Shown: piece by piece, positions 16,970-24,865 of the stretch | Layout: every line of letters begins with the position of its first letter | Position numbering within the stretch: the stretch's first letter is position 1 | Assembly (NCBI GenBank): GCA_027214255.1 | Contig: JAPWHL010000003.1 | Span: 109,054-173,053 of the forward strand | Direction of reading: 5' to 3' | Length of the DNA: 64,000 nt | Source of the DNA: Roseovarius aestuarii | GTDB taxonomy: Bacteria; Pseudomonadota; Alphaproteobacteria; Rhodobacterales; Rhodobacteraceae | Translations under genes and position numbers: made by a program | The notes under the pieces: generated by a model | Told to the model about the DNA's origin: nothing | Databases searched by the model: none | What the model saw: the letters and a program-made list of their open reading frames with translations, nothing else

Positions 16970-18056
16970 AACGAAAACTGACACAACGGCCGCCAAAAAG
17001 CCCAAAACGGTGCCTCTGAAAATCCGCCGGCAGCGATCCCAAATAGCCATCATTCACGCCCAGCACGTGTATGCGGATGGCGACGTGGATGGCGCACGCC
17101 AAATTGTAATCGACGCCATTCGTGAGCATTGGACCAGCTTTCTGTTATGGAGCGAACTGGGCGCGATGATGAGCTGTCACGAAGATTTCGACCTAGTCTA
17201 CGATTTGTGGCTGTCTGCGCCCAAACAAATTGTCCAGTCCTACAGCGCACTGCGCGCTGTGGCCCGTGCGGCCTGCATAACCGGGCATACGGACGAAGGG
17301 CGCATTTTGCTGCGTCGGATGATTACGATCGAGTATAAAAAGGCCGCCGAACGGGCCAAGGATTCGGCGATTGTGCAGGACACGCCAGAGCCCGACAGCG
17401 ATTTTTCAACCAACGCCATAATTGCTTTGCGTGATCTTTACACCGCGTTTCAGGACCTTCCGACGCCCTTCATCGTCAGTGGTACGCTTTTGGGGCTGGT
17501 GCGCGAAGGCGACTTCATCTCGTGGGACAAGGACATCGACGTTGGAATTTTTTGCGATAACGATCAGGCCCCGATGATCGAGGAGAAACTGCGCTCGGAT
17601 CCGCATTTCTCCGTGCGCAAGGTCGATCTGACTGCTGTGCGCATCCGTCTGGTTCATAACAACAAAACCATGGTTGATGTGTTTCCGCATTACCGCGATC
17701 CGACACAGGACATCATTTGGCATGACGGATCCGCAACACGGTGGTGGAACAGTCCGTTTGGGATCAAGCCAGCCGAATTTCTGGGCGAAACCGTTATGAT
17801 TCCCGACAATCCGGAACTGTATCTGGATGAGAATTTTGGCGACTGGCGCACGCCCGTTTCGATGTTTGACGCCCGGCTGGACACTCCGAACCTGCAAGTC
17901 ACGGATCCCGAATACCTTGTGTCGCTCCATTATTTTTCGTTGGTCGATGCCATTCGTAAAAACAAACCAGTCCTGCAAGAACGCTATGCCAAGATGCTGG
18001 CCGAGATCGAAAATGACACCTGGTTTTTGAAGTTTGCTGGCTTTGCGGCCGCCTGA
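16962..18056 (+). CDS. LicD-family nucleotidyltransferase-like protein with TPR-like N-terminus, copy 2
   Basis: This 364-residue paralogue of the preceding gene starts at the ATG at 16962, inside the end of copy 1. It has a basic N-terminus, TPR-like helices at about 35-130 and the LicD domain from about 170: FIVSGTLLGLVREGDFISWD followed by KDIDVGIFCDND. The C-terminal DENFGDWRTPVSMFDARLD corresponds to ENYGENWDRPDPMFNSFLN in copy 1. The two copies are clearly diverged, so they may act on different donors or acceptors. The domain assignment is good; substrate specificity is not. Confidence 0.8.
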   Translation: MAKTKTDTTAAKKPKTVPLKIRRQRSQIAIIHAQHVYADGDVDGARQIVIDAIREHWTSFLLWSELGAMMSCHEDFDLVYDLWLSAPKQIVQSYSALRAVARAACITGHTDEGRILLRRMITIEYKKAAERAKDSAIVQDTPEPDSDFSTNAIIALRDLYTAFQDLPTPFIVSGTLLGLVREGDFISWDKDIDVGIFCDNDQAPMIEEKLRSDPHFSVRKVDLTAVRIRLVHNNKTMVDVFPHYRDPTQDIIWHDGSATRWWNSPFGIKPAEFLGETVMIPDNPELYLDENFGDWRTPVSMFDARLDTPNLQVTDPEYLVSLHYFSLVDAIRKNKPVLQERYAKMLAEIENDTWFLKFAGFAAA

Positions 18057-18388
18057 GGCGGTCTGTTAGACGCACCAGAACATCGAAAAAAGGACGAAAC
18101 ACCGGGTGCCGCGTTTGCGCCGGGGCCAAAATGACGCGAACATAGGTTCCATGGGCGTGGCCAATTGTGTAGGTTGGTAGAACTCCTACACAGAAAACGG
18201 GTTATCCGGCTGCACCTGCACACCTTTCAAAATCAATCCATCACCGAATTGCCGCAAGGCATGGCAGGTATGAGAGTGCAGGTAATCTTTCCCCGCAGCG
18301 TCAGAATGCTTGACTTTGCGGGCCCTCAAACGCAATCGGGTGCGATCGTCTATGCCATGTATAGACCCGCCAAGCAGGTGATCCTTTG
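18057..18388. other. Intergenic region between LicD pair and dgkA
   Basis: This region of 332 nt has no credible gene; a short frame at 18165-18389 shows no protein-like features. It contains the inverted repeat listed separately at 18166-18192 and presumably the promoter of dgkA-psd-pssA. Confidence 0.5.
18166..18192. repeat. Inverted repeat, possible operator or terminator
   Basis: TGTGTAGG (18166-18173) and CCTACACA (18185-18192) are perfect inverted repeats separated by 11 nt, about 110 nt after the second LicD gene and 200 nt before dgkA. There is no T-run, so an operator or a weak hairpin is equally possible. Confidence 0.4.
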
Positions 18389-18790
18389 ATGAAGACCGAC
18401 GACCCACACTTTCGGCCCAAGCCGGAGCGCATAACAGGCCTGCGCCATGTCTTTGCGGCCACTGGCTATTCTCTTGCCGGAGTGCGGCGCTTGTGGAACG
18501 AGGCGGCCTTTCGCCATATCGTTCTGGCATTTGCAGCGTGCGTGGTTTTGCTGATCGGTATCGGTGCCAGTTGGTCGCAAGTCTGCATTTTCCTGATCCT
18601 GTTCCTTGCTTTGGTGGCTGCCGAGGCGCTGAACACGGCGGTAGAATGCCTTGTTGATCATCTCGCGCCCGATTGGCAGGAGTTTGCACGCGATGCTAAG
18701 GATCTGGGTTCGCTCGCGACAATGTGCCTGTTGGTCGCAAATGGATTGTATCTTGGCACTATCCTGTTTCAACACTTTGACCTCATTTGA
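18389..18790 (+). CDS. dgkA: Diacylglycerol kinase
   Basis: This 133-residue small membrane kinase phosphorylates diacylglycerol to phosphatidate, recycling lipid headgroup by-products. It shows [20 protein letters not shown] (about 27-46), then three hydrophobic helices. The family signature around the second is [20 protein letters not shown] (about 85-104), with the catalytic glutamates. The ATG at 18389 is preferred over the TTG directly before it. It heads the dgkA-psd-pssA phospholipid gene set; psd starts 10 nt after its stop. Confidence 0.88.
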   Translation: MKTDDPHFRPKPERITGLRHVFAATGYSLAGVRRLWNEAAFRHIVLAFAACVVLLIGIGASWSQVCIFLILFLALVAAEALNTAVECLVDHLAPDWQEFARDAKDLGSLATMCLLVANGLYLGTILFQHFDLI

Positions 18791-18800
18791 AAGTCCGCCC

Positions 18801-19493
18801 ATGAACATGCTCAAGATCGTTGCCGTTCCGATGCACAAGGAAGGGCGCAAGTTCGTCGCCATCTTTGCCGCAATCACACTTGCTCTGGCGTTCGTGTGGG
18901 AACCCTTGTTTTGGCTGGGCCTTGGCGCGACGGTATGGTGTTACTATTTCTTTCGCGATCCGGTTCGCGTCATCCCGCAACAAGAGGGGCTGGTGCTGTC
19001 GCCTGCCGATGGGATCGTATCGCTGATTCAGGACGTTGTTCCGTCCAAGGATCTTGGCCTGGGCGACACGCCGGTAACGCGCGTATCGGTTTTCATGAAC
19101 GTGTTTAACTGCCACGTGAACCGTGCACCGATTGCGGGCACAGTTCGCACCATCGCATATCACAAAGGCCAGTTTCTGAATGCGTCGTTCGATAAGGCAA
19201 GCGAGTTGAACGAACGCAATTCGATTATGATCGAAACGCCAACAGGTGCGCAAATTGGCGTTGTTCAGATCGCGGGTCTTGTCGCGCGTCGAATCGTTTG
19301 CTTTGTCAAAGTGGGCGACAGTATCGAAATTGGCCACCGATTTGGGCTTATCCGGTTCGGCAGCCGTCTGGACGTCTATTTGCCCAAGGGTGTGTCGCCT
19401 CTGGTGTCGGTGGGGCAAACTGCCGTCGGTGGTGAAACCATTCTGGCCGACCTGAGAAATCCGAATGTCAATCGTCCGGGAATTGCAGAATGA
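18801..19493 (+). CDS. psd: Phosphatidylserine decarboxylase, short type
   Basis: This 230-residue proenzyme of the short archaetidylserine-decarboxylase-like class makes phosphatidylethanolamine from phosphatidylserine. There is one N-terminal membrane region (about 20-50), then [40 protein letters not shown] and the self-cleavage site [14 protein letters not shown]. In that site the Gly-Ser bond is cut to create the pyruvoyl cofactor. Its stop overlaps the start of pssA (ATGA), so substrate producer and consumer are made together. Confidence 0.92.
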   Translation: MNMLKIVAVPMHKEGRKFVAIFAAITLALAFVWEPLFWLGLGATVWCYYFFRDPVRVIPQQEGLVLSPADGIVSLIQDVVPSKDLGLGDTPVTRVSVFMNVFNCHVNRAPIAGTVRTIAYHKGQFLNASFDKASELNERNSIMIETPTGAQIGVVQIAGLVARRIVCFVKVGDSIEIGHRFGLIRFGSRLDVYLPKGVSPLVSVGQTAVGGETILADLRNPNVNRPGIAE

Positions 19494-20215
19494 GCGGCGC
19501 GCAACGTATCAAAATTCGCCACCTTGTACCTAGTATCGTAACGGTTTTCGCGATTTGTGCAGGGTTGACCTCGATCCGGATGAGTCTGGAAGGCAGGTTA
19601 GAGGCAAGCCTCTATTTCGTCCTGCTGGCCGTGTTTCTGGACGCCGCGGATGGCAAATTAGCCCGATTTCTGGACACAGCCAGCCCGTTTGGCGCTGAAT
19701 TGGACAGCCTTGCCGATTTCTTCAACTTTGGTATCGCGCCGGGTTTGTTACTGTACAACACCCTTTATCTGGGAACCTCGCATGCCAATCTGGGGTGGCT
19801 GGCGACATTGGTGTTGGCGGTCTGTTGTGCGCTGCGATTGGCGCGGTTTAACCTGTCCACTCACCGTGCGGATATCTCGCTTAAACAGCATGGTTTTTTC
19901 GTTGGCGTTCCCGCACCTGCGCTGGCGTGTTTGGCGCTGACGCCGATTTTTCTGCATCTCAATGGCTGGGATAGCGCGGATTTCCCCGTTCTGCGCACCA
20001 TTTTCATTATTGGTGTCGGCATGCTGGCCGTGAGTACAATCCCGACGTTCTCCATCAAACACGCCTCTATCAAAAGGGCGCATCTGCCGTTTGCAGTGGT
20101 TGGTGCCGTCGTTTTGGTGATGTGCTTGTTGGTTTATCCTTGGTCGACATTGATTGTTGGCAACATGCTGTATCTGGCATCGCTACCGTTTTCCTATCGG
20201 TCATTTCATAACTAA
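19490..20215 (+). CDS. pssA: CDP-diacylglycerol-serine O-phosphatidyltransferase
   Basis: This 241-residue integral membrane enzyme joins serine to CDP-diacylglycerol. The CDP-alcohol phosphotransferase motif is complete at about residues 45-70: [20 protein letters not shown] then DSLADF, giving the DG..AR..G..D..D pattern with all four catalytic/metal aspartates. Several membrane helices follow. It forms the last gene of the dgkA-psd-pssA set and provides phosphatidylserine for psd. Confidence 0.93.
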   Translation: MSGAQRIKIRHLVPSIVTVFAICAGLTSIRMSLEGRLEASLYFVLLAVFLDAADGKLARFLDTASPFGAELDSLADFFNFGIAPGLLLYNTLYLGTSHANLGWLATLVLAVCCALRLARFNLSTHRADISLKQHGFFVGVPAPALACLALTPIFLHLNGWDSADFPVLRTIFIIGVGMLAVSTIPTFSIKHASIKRAHLPFAVVGAVVLVMCLLVYPWSTLIVGNMLYLASLPFSYRSFHN

Positions 20216-20273
20216 AACGTTTCGGGACCAAACTGAGGCGCCAGATTGCCTTTAAACGCTTGGTATACGCGTA

Positions 20274-20288
20274 GTAGGCGCGGCCTAC
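20274..20288. terminator. Short hairpin between convergent pssA and ArsC-like gene
   Basis: GTAGGC (20274-20279) and GCCTAC (20283-20288) form a 6-bp stem with a 3-nt loop in the convergent gap. Without a T-run, termination activity is uncertain. Confidence 0.35.
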
Positions 20289-20379
20289 CGTCCGGCCCCC
20301 AGAATCTCGAACGGGACGAACTCTCCTAATTCGTTTGAACCTGTTCAGGGCAGTGACGGTTTGGGCCGCAACAGTCAGA

Positions 20380-20712
20380 TTAGCCTTTTGGCATAAGGGC
20401 ATTCTGAACCGACTGGTCCCAACCCAGATAAAACTTGTCTTCGGTTTGAATGACGGGACGCGCCATGACCTTGGGTCGGGCTGCGATTTGTGCCTCGGGT
20501 TCTGAGGCTTTCAACCAATCGCTGAGGCCGCGGAAATCGCTGGATTTATGATCGACCAAGCGATCCCCGAACTCGACGATCAACATGTCCAACTCGGCGT
20601 CGCTAAGCGGGTCGGCGCGGACGTCCCGCAGGCTGACCTCTTTGCCGGCCTCCGTCAGCGTCTTGATGGCGCGCTGGCAGATTGGGCAGGTGCTTAGTCC
20701 ATAGATGATCAT
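20380..20712 (-). CDS. ArsC/Spx-like glutaredoxin-fold protein
   Basis: This 110-residue protein begins with MIIYGLSTCPICQRAIKTL, a CxxC redox motif on a thioredoxin-fold strand, followed by FGDRLVDHKSSDFRGL and the ARPKVMARPVI segment typical of ArsC-like proteins. It may reduce disulfides or arsenate; the CxxC is more glutaredoxin-like than the single Cys of classical ArsC. It stands alone between convergent pssA and the phoB operon. Confidence 0.75.
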   Translation of the reverse strand: MIIYGLSTCPICQRAIKTLTEAGKEVSLRDVRADPLSDAELDMLIVEFGDRLVDHKSSDFRGLSDWLKASEPEAQIAARPKVMARPVIQTEDKFYLGWDQSVQNALMPKG

Positions 20713-20845
20713 GTGTTGGGTTCTTTCCTGAGAACGGGCTTACCATCTGCGCAGGTTTATGCATCACGCGCGTCAACGCAACCATTTCCAGAAGGCAAGG
20801 GGCCACATTGCGCCCCATATCATGCCAAAATCCAACTTGATCACA

Positions 20846-21526
20846 TCAACCAAGTGAATACCCGGCGCCGCGCACAGTGCGAATAGGGTTTTTGCCACCG
20901 CTTTGTGCAAGCAGTTTGCGCAGCCGGGCGACATGCACGTCGACGGTTCGTGCGTCGACGAATTTGTCACGCCCCCAGACCAAATCAAGAAGTTGTTCGC
21001 GCGTAAAAACGCGCCCCGGGCGTTCCATGAAGGTGGACAGCAGCCGAAACTCAAGCGGGCCTAGATTTAGGTCGTGATTGTCGCGGCTGACCCGGTGGCC
21101 ATTCGGGTCAAGGGTGATGTCCTCAAACGTCAGTATCGCACCGGTCGTTGCCGGGCGCACTCGACGCAACTGTGTGCGCACGCGCGCCATAAGTTCGTTC
21201 ACCTGATAGGGCTTGGCCACATAGTCATCCGCGCCGGTTTCCAAACCGCGCACAGTGTCGGCCTCTTCCGTCCGGGCCGTTAACATGATGACGGGGATGT
21301 GCCGCGTATCTTCGCGGGTTTTGATTTGACGGCAGACTTCGATCCCGCTGAGCTTGGGCATCATCCAATCCAGTATCACCAGATCGGGCAGGGCTTCGTT
21401 CATCAACAAAATGGCCTCTTCGCCATTGTGAGCGCTGCGCACCATGTAACCTTTGGCCTCAAGGTTGTAAGTCAGGATTTCGCGCTGGGCGGGTTCATCC
21501 TCGACGATCAAAATTTGCGCTTGCAC
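20846..21526 (-). CDS. phoB: Phosphate regulon response regulator PhoB
   Basis: The 226-residue regulator has a receiver domain with the phosphoacceptor in LVILDWMMPKLSG (about residue 54), the conserved Lys in GADDYVAKPY (about 105) and a C-terminal OmpR-type winged helix (RVFTREQLLDLVWGRDK, then RTVDVHVARLRKLL). The start is GTG with a GGGAG site. It lies 12 nt after phoU in the minus-strand order phoR-phoU-phoB. PhoB activates phosphate-starvation genes by binding Pho boxes. Confidence 0.93.
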   Translation of the reverse strand: MQAQILIVEDEPAQREILTYNLEAKGYMVRSAHNGEEAILLMNEALPDLVILDWMMPKLSGIEVCRQIKTREDTRHIPVIMLTARTEEADTVRGLETGADDYVAKPYQVNELMARVRTQLRRVRPATTGAILTFEDITLDPNGHRVSRDNHDLNLGPLEFRLLSTFMERPGRVFTREQLLDLVWGRDKFVDARTVDVHVARLRKLLAQSGGKNPIRTVRGAGYSLG

Positions 21527-21538
21527 CGGCTGCTCCCT

Positions 21539-22246
21539 TTATGTGTCCGACGCGGTGGATGTCATGTCCGCTTTGGGGCGGTCTTCGTCCGGTTGTTTCC
21601 CGGTTGCCAGATAAATGACCTGTTCGGCGATGGCTGTGACATGATCACCCATCCGTTCGGTATTTTTGGCAATGAAATGCAGGTGCAGGCAGGCCGTGAC
21701 GTTATTGGGGTCCTCCATCATATAGGTCAGAAGTCCCCGAAACAGCGCATTGTACATTTGATCGACATCGACATCGCGGGCAATCACATCAGCCGCCAGC
21801 GCCGTGTCCTGATGGATATAGGCATCCAGCGCATCCTTTAACATCACCTCGACGGCGCGTGTCATACGTCGCAGCGTGGCGATACTGTCATTGATTGGTG
21901 CGACCTGTGCCAAAATCTCGGTGCGCTTGGCCATGTTCTTGGCATAGTCACCGATCCGTTCCAGATTGCCGCTAATCTTGATCACGCTCAGGATCAGACG
22001 CAGGTCAATTGCAGACGGCGCGCGTAGGGCAATGATGCGGGCGGCACCTTCGTTGATCGTCTCTTCAAGTGCATCAATCGTTGCATCGGCTGTGCGCACC
22101 TGTTGGGCCAAATCCTCGTCGCGCGTTTCAAGAGATTTCATTCCCAGACGAATGGCATCCTCGACCAGCCCGCCCATTTTCATGATTTGGGTCTGGACAG
22201 CCTCTAGATCGTTGTCAAAAGCTGTGGAACTGTGTTCGTCCGTCAT
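21539..22246 (-). CDS. phoU: Phosphate signalling complex protein PhoU
   Basis: This 235-residue all-helical protein has the two PhoU repeats, each with an E/DxxxD metal-binding pattern. They are seen as IMKMGGLVEDAIRLGMKSLE (about 17-36) with LISVIKISGNLERIGDYAKN (about 90-109), and CLHLHFIAKNTERMGDHVTA near 190. PhoU links the Pst transporter to PhoR and restrains the response when phosphate is plentiful. It precedes phoB. The pst genes that usually precede phoU are not present. Confidence 0.93.
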   Translation of the reverse strand: MTDEHSSTAFDNDLEAVQTQIMKMGGLVEDAIRLGMKSLETRDEDLAQQVRTADATIDALEETINEGAARIIALRAPSAIDLRLILSVIKISGNLERIGDYAKNMAKRTEILAQVAPINDSIATLRRMTRAVEVMLKDALDAYIHQDTALAADVIARDVDVDQMYNALFRGLLTYMMEDPNNVTACLHLHFIAKNTERMGDHVTAIAEQVIYLATGKQPDEDRPKADMTSTASDT

Positions 22247-22420
22247 GAGTTATCCTGTCTGTCGATGCGATGGCTTTCGATCCTCGGGTCGTGACGCGTC
22301 GAGGTAAGCCCCGTCATTTCCCCAAGCCTATCAGACCGGTGAAATGGAAAAAACGCTGTTTTTCCCAAGTTCTTTGCGGAAGATAGCGAGGTGAGTATCT
22401 TCTGCACGTGCTGCGATTTT

Positions 22421-22449
22421 GCGACAGGTTGCTAACGGTATTGTAACAG
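22421..22449 (-). promoter_or_regulatory. Pho-box-like PhoB site upstream of phoU
   Basis: On the minus strand three 7-nt units, CTGTTAC, CCGTTAG and CTGTCGC, are separated by 4 nt each, the 11-nt periodicity expected of PhoB direct repeats (consensus CTGTCAT). The site lies 32 nt after the phoR stop and 175 nt before the phoU start, which is where a pst promoter would normally be. Two of the three units match the core CTGT. Confidence 0.6.
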
Positions 22450-22480
22450 TGCTGATTTGTCAGCAATCCCCTGCCAAGGT

Positions 22481-23545
22481 TCACGCCGCATCGGTGCTGG
22501 GTGGCATAACAACGGTAAACTGCGAGCCGCTGCCCACTTGGCTGGCAATTTTTAATCGCCCCCTGTGCCGGTTCAGAATGTGTTTTACGATAGCCAGTCC
22601 CAGACCCGTCCCACCCAGATCGCGGCTGCGGTGGCTGTCCGCGCGGTAAAACCGTTCGGTCAGGCGGGGAAGGTGGATGGGATCAATGCCCGGCCCATGG
22701 TCCGCAATTGTGATTTCGAACGCAGCGCAGCGTAAAACCGGGTCATGTGCATTTTGCATGACAGCAATGTCCACCGATTGATTTGCACCGCCGTATTTGA
22801 TCGCGTTTTCCAGAAGATTGGTGAACACTTGCAGCAATTGATCAGAGTCACCGGTTACATGAAGGGGTGTCTGGCCGGTATCGCACCGCACCGTAATGTT
22901 GCTGTCGATTGCCAGTGGTTCAAGATTGCGCAGTGCGGTTTGCAATACTTCGCGCAGGTCAAGGCGCGTTTTGGGGCGCACACGTTCGTCGGCTTCGACA
23001 CGACTTAGCGACAGCAGATCACCGACCAGACGGTTCATCCGCTCGGTTTCGTTCGCCATGATCCCCAAAAAACGATCCCGTGCAGTGGCATCGTCCCGTG
23101 CCGAGCTGCGCAAGGTTTCGATAAATCCCATGACGGCCGTCAAAGGTGTGCGCAATTCGTGGCTGACATTGGCAACAAAATCCCGCCGCATCTGTTCGGC
23201 ATAGGCCAAACCTGTAGAGTTTTGAAAACTCAGTAACAACAGGTTGGTCTTGGCGATATTTTGTAAATGCACGTCATAAAACGCCTCTTCGCCGTTTTCG
23301 AGGATTTGGTAGGACACTGTGCGCGGGGCGTGATCCAGCAGGCTGCGCTCAACCGCGTCGACCAGTTTGGGGTTGCGCAATACGGTGGTAAAATGGCGCG
23401 AAACCACGTTCTTACCCAGCAGCGTTTCTGCGGCACTGTTCAAGGCGCCAACTTTCTGAGTGCGCCCAATGACCAGCGCGGGCATGGGGAAGGCGGCAAT
23501 CACGTCGTGGATCGCGGGCATTTCTTCCAAATCTTGTTGAGGCAT
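22481..23545 (-). CDS. phoR: Phosphate regulon sensor kinase PhoR, without a membrane anchor
   Basis: This 354-residue histidine kinase has a PAS-like domain at about 10-115, a dimerisation/phosphoacceptor helix with FVANVSHELRTPLTAVMGFI (His near residue 130) and an ATPase domain with VFTNLLENAIKYGG, IADHGPGID and GGTGLGLAIVKHI. No transmembrane helix is visible at the N-terminus, unlike E. coli PhoR, so it is likely cytoplasmic or membrane-associated through partners. It phosphorylates PhoB. It is divergent from selU. Confidence 0.88.
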   Translation of the reverse strand: MPQQDLEEMPAIHDVIAAFPMPALVIGRTQKVGALNSAAETLLGKNVVSRHFTTVLRNPKLVDAVERSLLDHAPRTVSYQILENGEEAFYDVHLQNIAKTNLLLLSFQNSTGLAYAEQMRRDFVANVSHELRTPLTAVMGFIETLRSSARDDATARDRFLGIMANETERMNRLVGDLLSLSRVEADERVRPKTRLDLREVLQTALRNLEPLAIDSNITVRCDTGQTPLHVTGDSDQLLQVFTNLLENAIKYGGANQSVDIAVMQNAHDPVLRCAAFEITIADHGPGIDPIHLPRLTERFYRADSHRSRDLGGTGLGLAIVKHILNRHRGRLKIASQVGSGSQFTVVMPPSTDAA

Positions 23546-23818
23546 GCTGTGCTCTTACAATTGCAGTGTCTGATGGCAAACGACGTGTGGTATTCTATTC
23601 GCCTTGGGTGACCTACCACTACCCCGGAAACGACGGGGCTGACCACCTTCAGGGCCGGATGTTGGGAAAATTTGCATAAGGTTTCGGGATCGGGCGGCTA
23701 TTGAAGGGGTGTTATGCATGGGCCATTGCCGAATGTGGCCATGAAAAATTAGACCGGCGTGCATGGCCAAGTGGATGTGATGCTGGCACAAGGATTGAAC
23801 GACCTTGAAAGGCATTGC

Positions 23819-24865
23819 ATGACCCCGTTTGTTCTGAACTTGCTGGCCGATCTGCAAAGGCTGGATGTCGATACTGTCATCGACGTGCGCGCCCCTGCCG
23901 AGTTTGCCACGGATCATCTGCCTGGTGCGATCAATCTGCCGGTACTGGATGATGCGCAACGCGCCGAGGTCGGCACGATCTACACCCAGATCAGCCCCTT
24001 CAAGGCCCGCAAGATCGGCGGCGCGTTGGTGGCACAAAATACCGCCGCCCATTTGCAGGGTCCGCTGGCGGATAAGGATGGTGGCTGGCAGCCGTTGGTC
24101 TATTGTTGGAGGGGTGGGCAACGCTCGGGGGCTTTTGCGACAATACTGGAACAGGTGGGCTGGCGGGTGAACCTGTTGCAAGGTGGCTATCAAAGCTATC
24201 GTCGTGCGGTTGTCAAAACGCTGTATGACACTTTGTTGCCCCATCGGATCATGCTGATTGATGGCGGGACCGGAACGGCCAAGACCGCGTTGTTGCATCA
24301 CCTTGCAGGGCAGGATGTGCAGGTTCTTGATCTGGAAGAGATCGCGGGGCATCGTGGGTCGCTTTTCGGGACAAGCGCCGTCGCGCAACCTGCGCAGAAG
24401 ATGTTCGAGAGCCGCATAGCGGCCCGATTGGGCGCATTGGACCCGGATAAAATCACCTTTGTCGAGGCAGAAAGCAGCAAGATCGGAGAGCGCATCATCC
24501 CACCGTCTCTGTGGCGGCTGATGACAAACGCGCCCCGAATTCATGTCGCCGCCCCGTTGGAGGCGCGTTGCGCGTTTTTGTGCCGTGCCTACGGGGATCT
24601 GACACAGGACATTTCGGCCCTTGGAAATGTGTTGGACAGATTGCGTCCCTATCATTCGGGTGACCAGATCTCTGTTTGGCACCATCAAGCGCAGTCCGGC
24701 GATTGGCAGGGGTTGGCAGCAGGGCTGATCACCGAGCACTATGACCCGCGCTATGCCAAAACGGCTGCCCGCAAGGGGGGCGCATTGAACAGCATCAACC
24801 TGACTGATCTAGACGACGGGACATTGGCAAAAGCGGCCAAAGCCTTGGCCGCGCGCTTTAGATAA
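23819..24865 (+). CDS. selU: tRNA 2-selenouridine synthase
   Basis: This 348-residue protein from the ATG at 23819 (GAAAGG upstream) converts 2-thiouridine at the wobble base of certain tRNAs to 2-selenouridine using selenophosphate. The N-terminal rhodanese domain carries the reactive Cys in YCWRGGQRSG (about residue 98), preceded by VIDVRAPAEFATDHLPGAIN. A P-loop domain follows, with IDGGTGTAKTALL (about 143) and FVEAESSKIGERIIP. It overlaps the convergent selD-fusion gene by 8 nt; that gene supplies the selenophosphate. Confidence 0.92.
   Translation: MTPFVLNLLADLQRLDVDTVIDVRAPAEFATDHLPGAINLPVLDDAQRAEVGTIYTQISPFKARKIGGALVAQNTAAHLQGPLADKDGGWQPLVYCWRGGQRSGAFATILEQVGWRVNLLQGGYQSYRRAVVKTLYDTLLPHRIMLIDGGTGTAKTALLHHLAGQDVQVLDLEEIAGHRGSLFGTSAVAQPAQKMFESRIAARLGALDPDKITFVEAESSKIGERIIPPSLWRLMTNAPRIHVAAPLEARCAFLCRAYGDLTQDISALGNVLDRLRPYHSGDQISVWHHQAQSGDWQGLAAGLITEHYDPRYAKTAARKGGALNSINLTDLDDGTLAKAAKALAARFR

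Noticed and set aside
18165..18389. Short plus-strand frame of 74 codons before dgkA
   Set aside because: No ribosome binding site, unusual composition, and it starts inside an inverted repeat.
23555..24739. Long minus-strand open frame opposite selU
   Set aside because: Composition is not protein-like and it covers the clear rhodanese and P-loop motifs of selU on the other strand.
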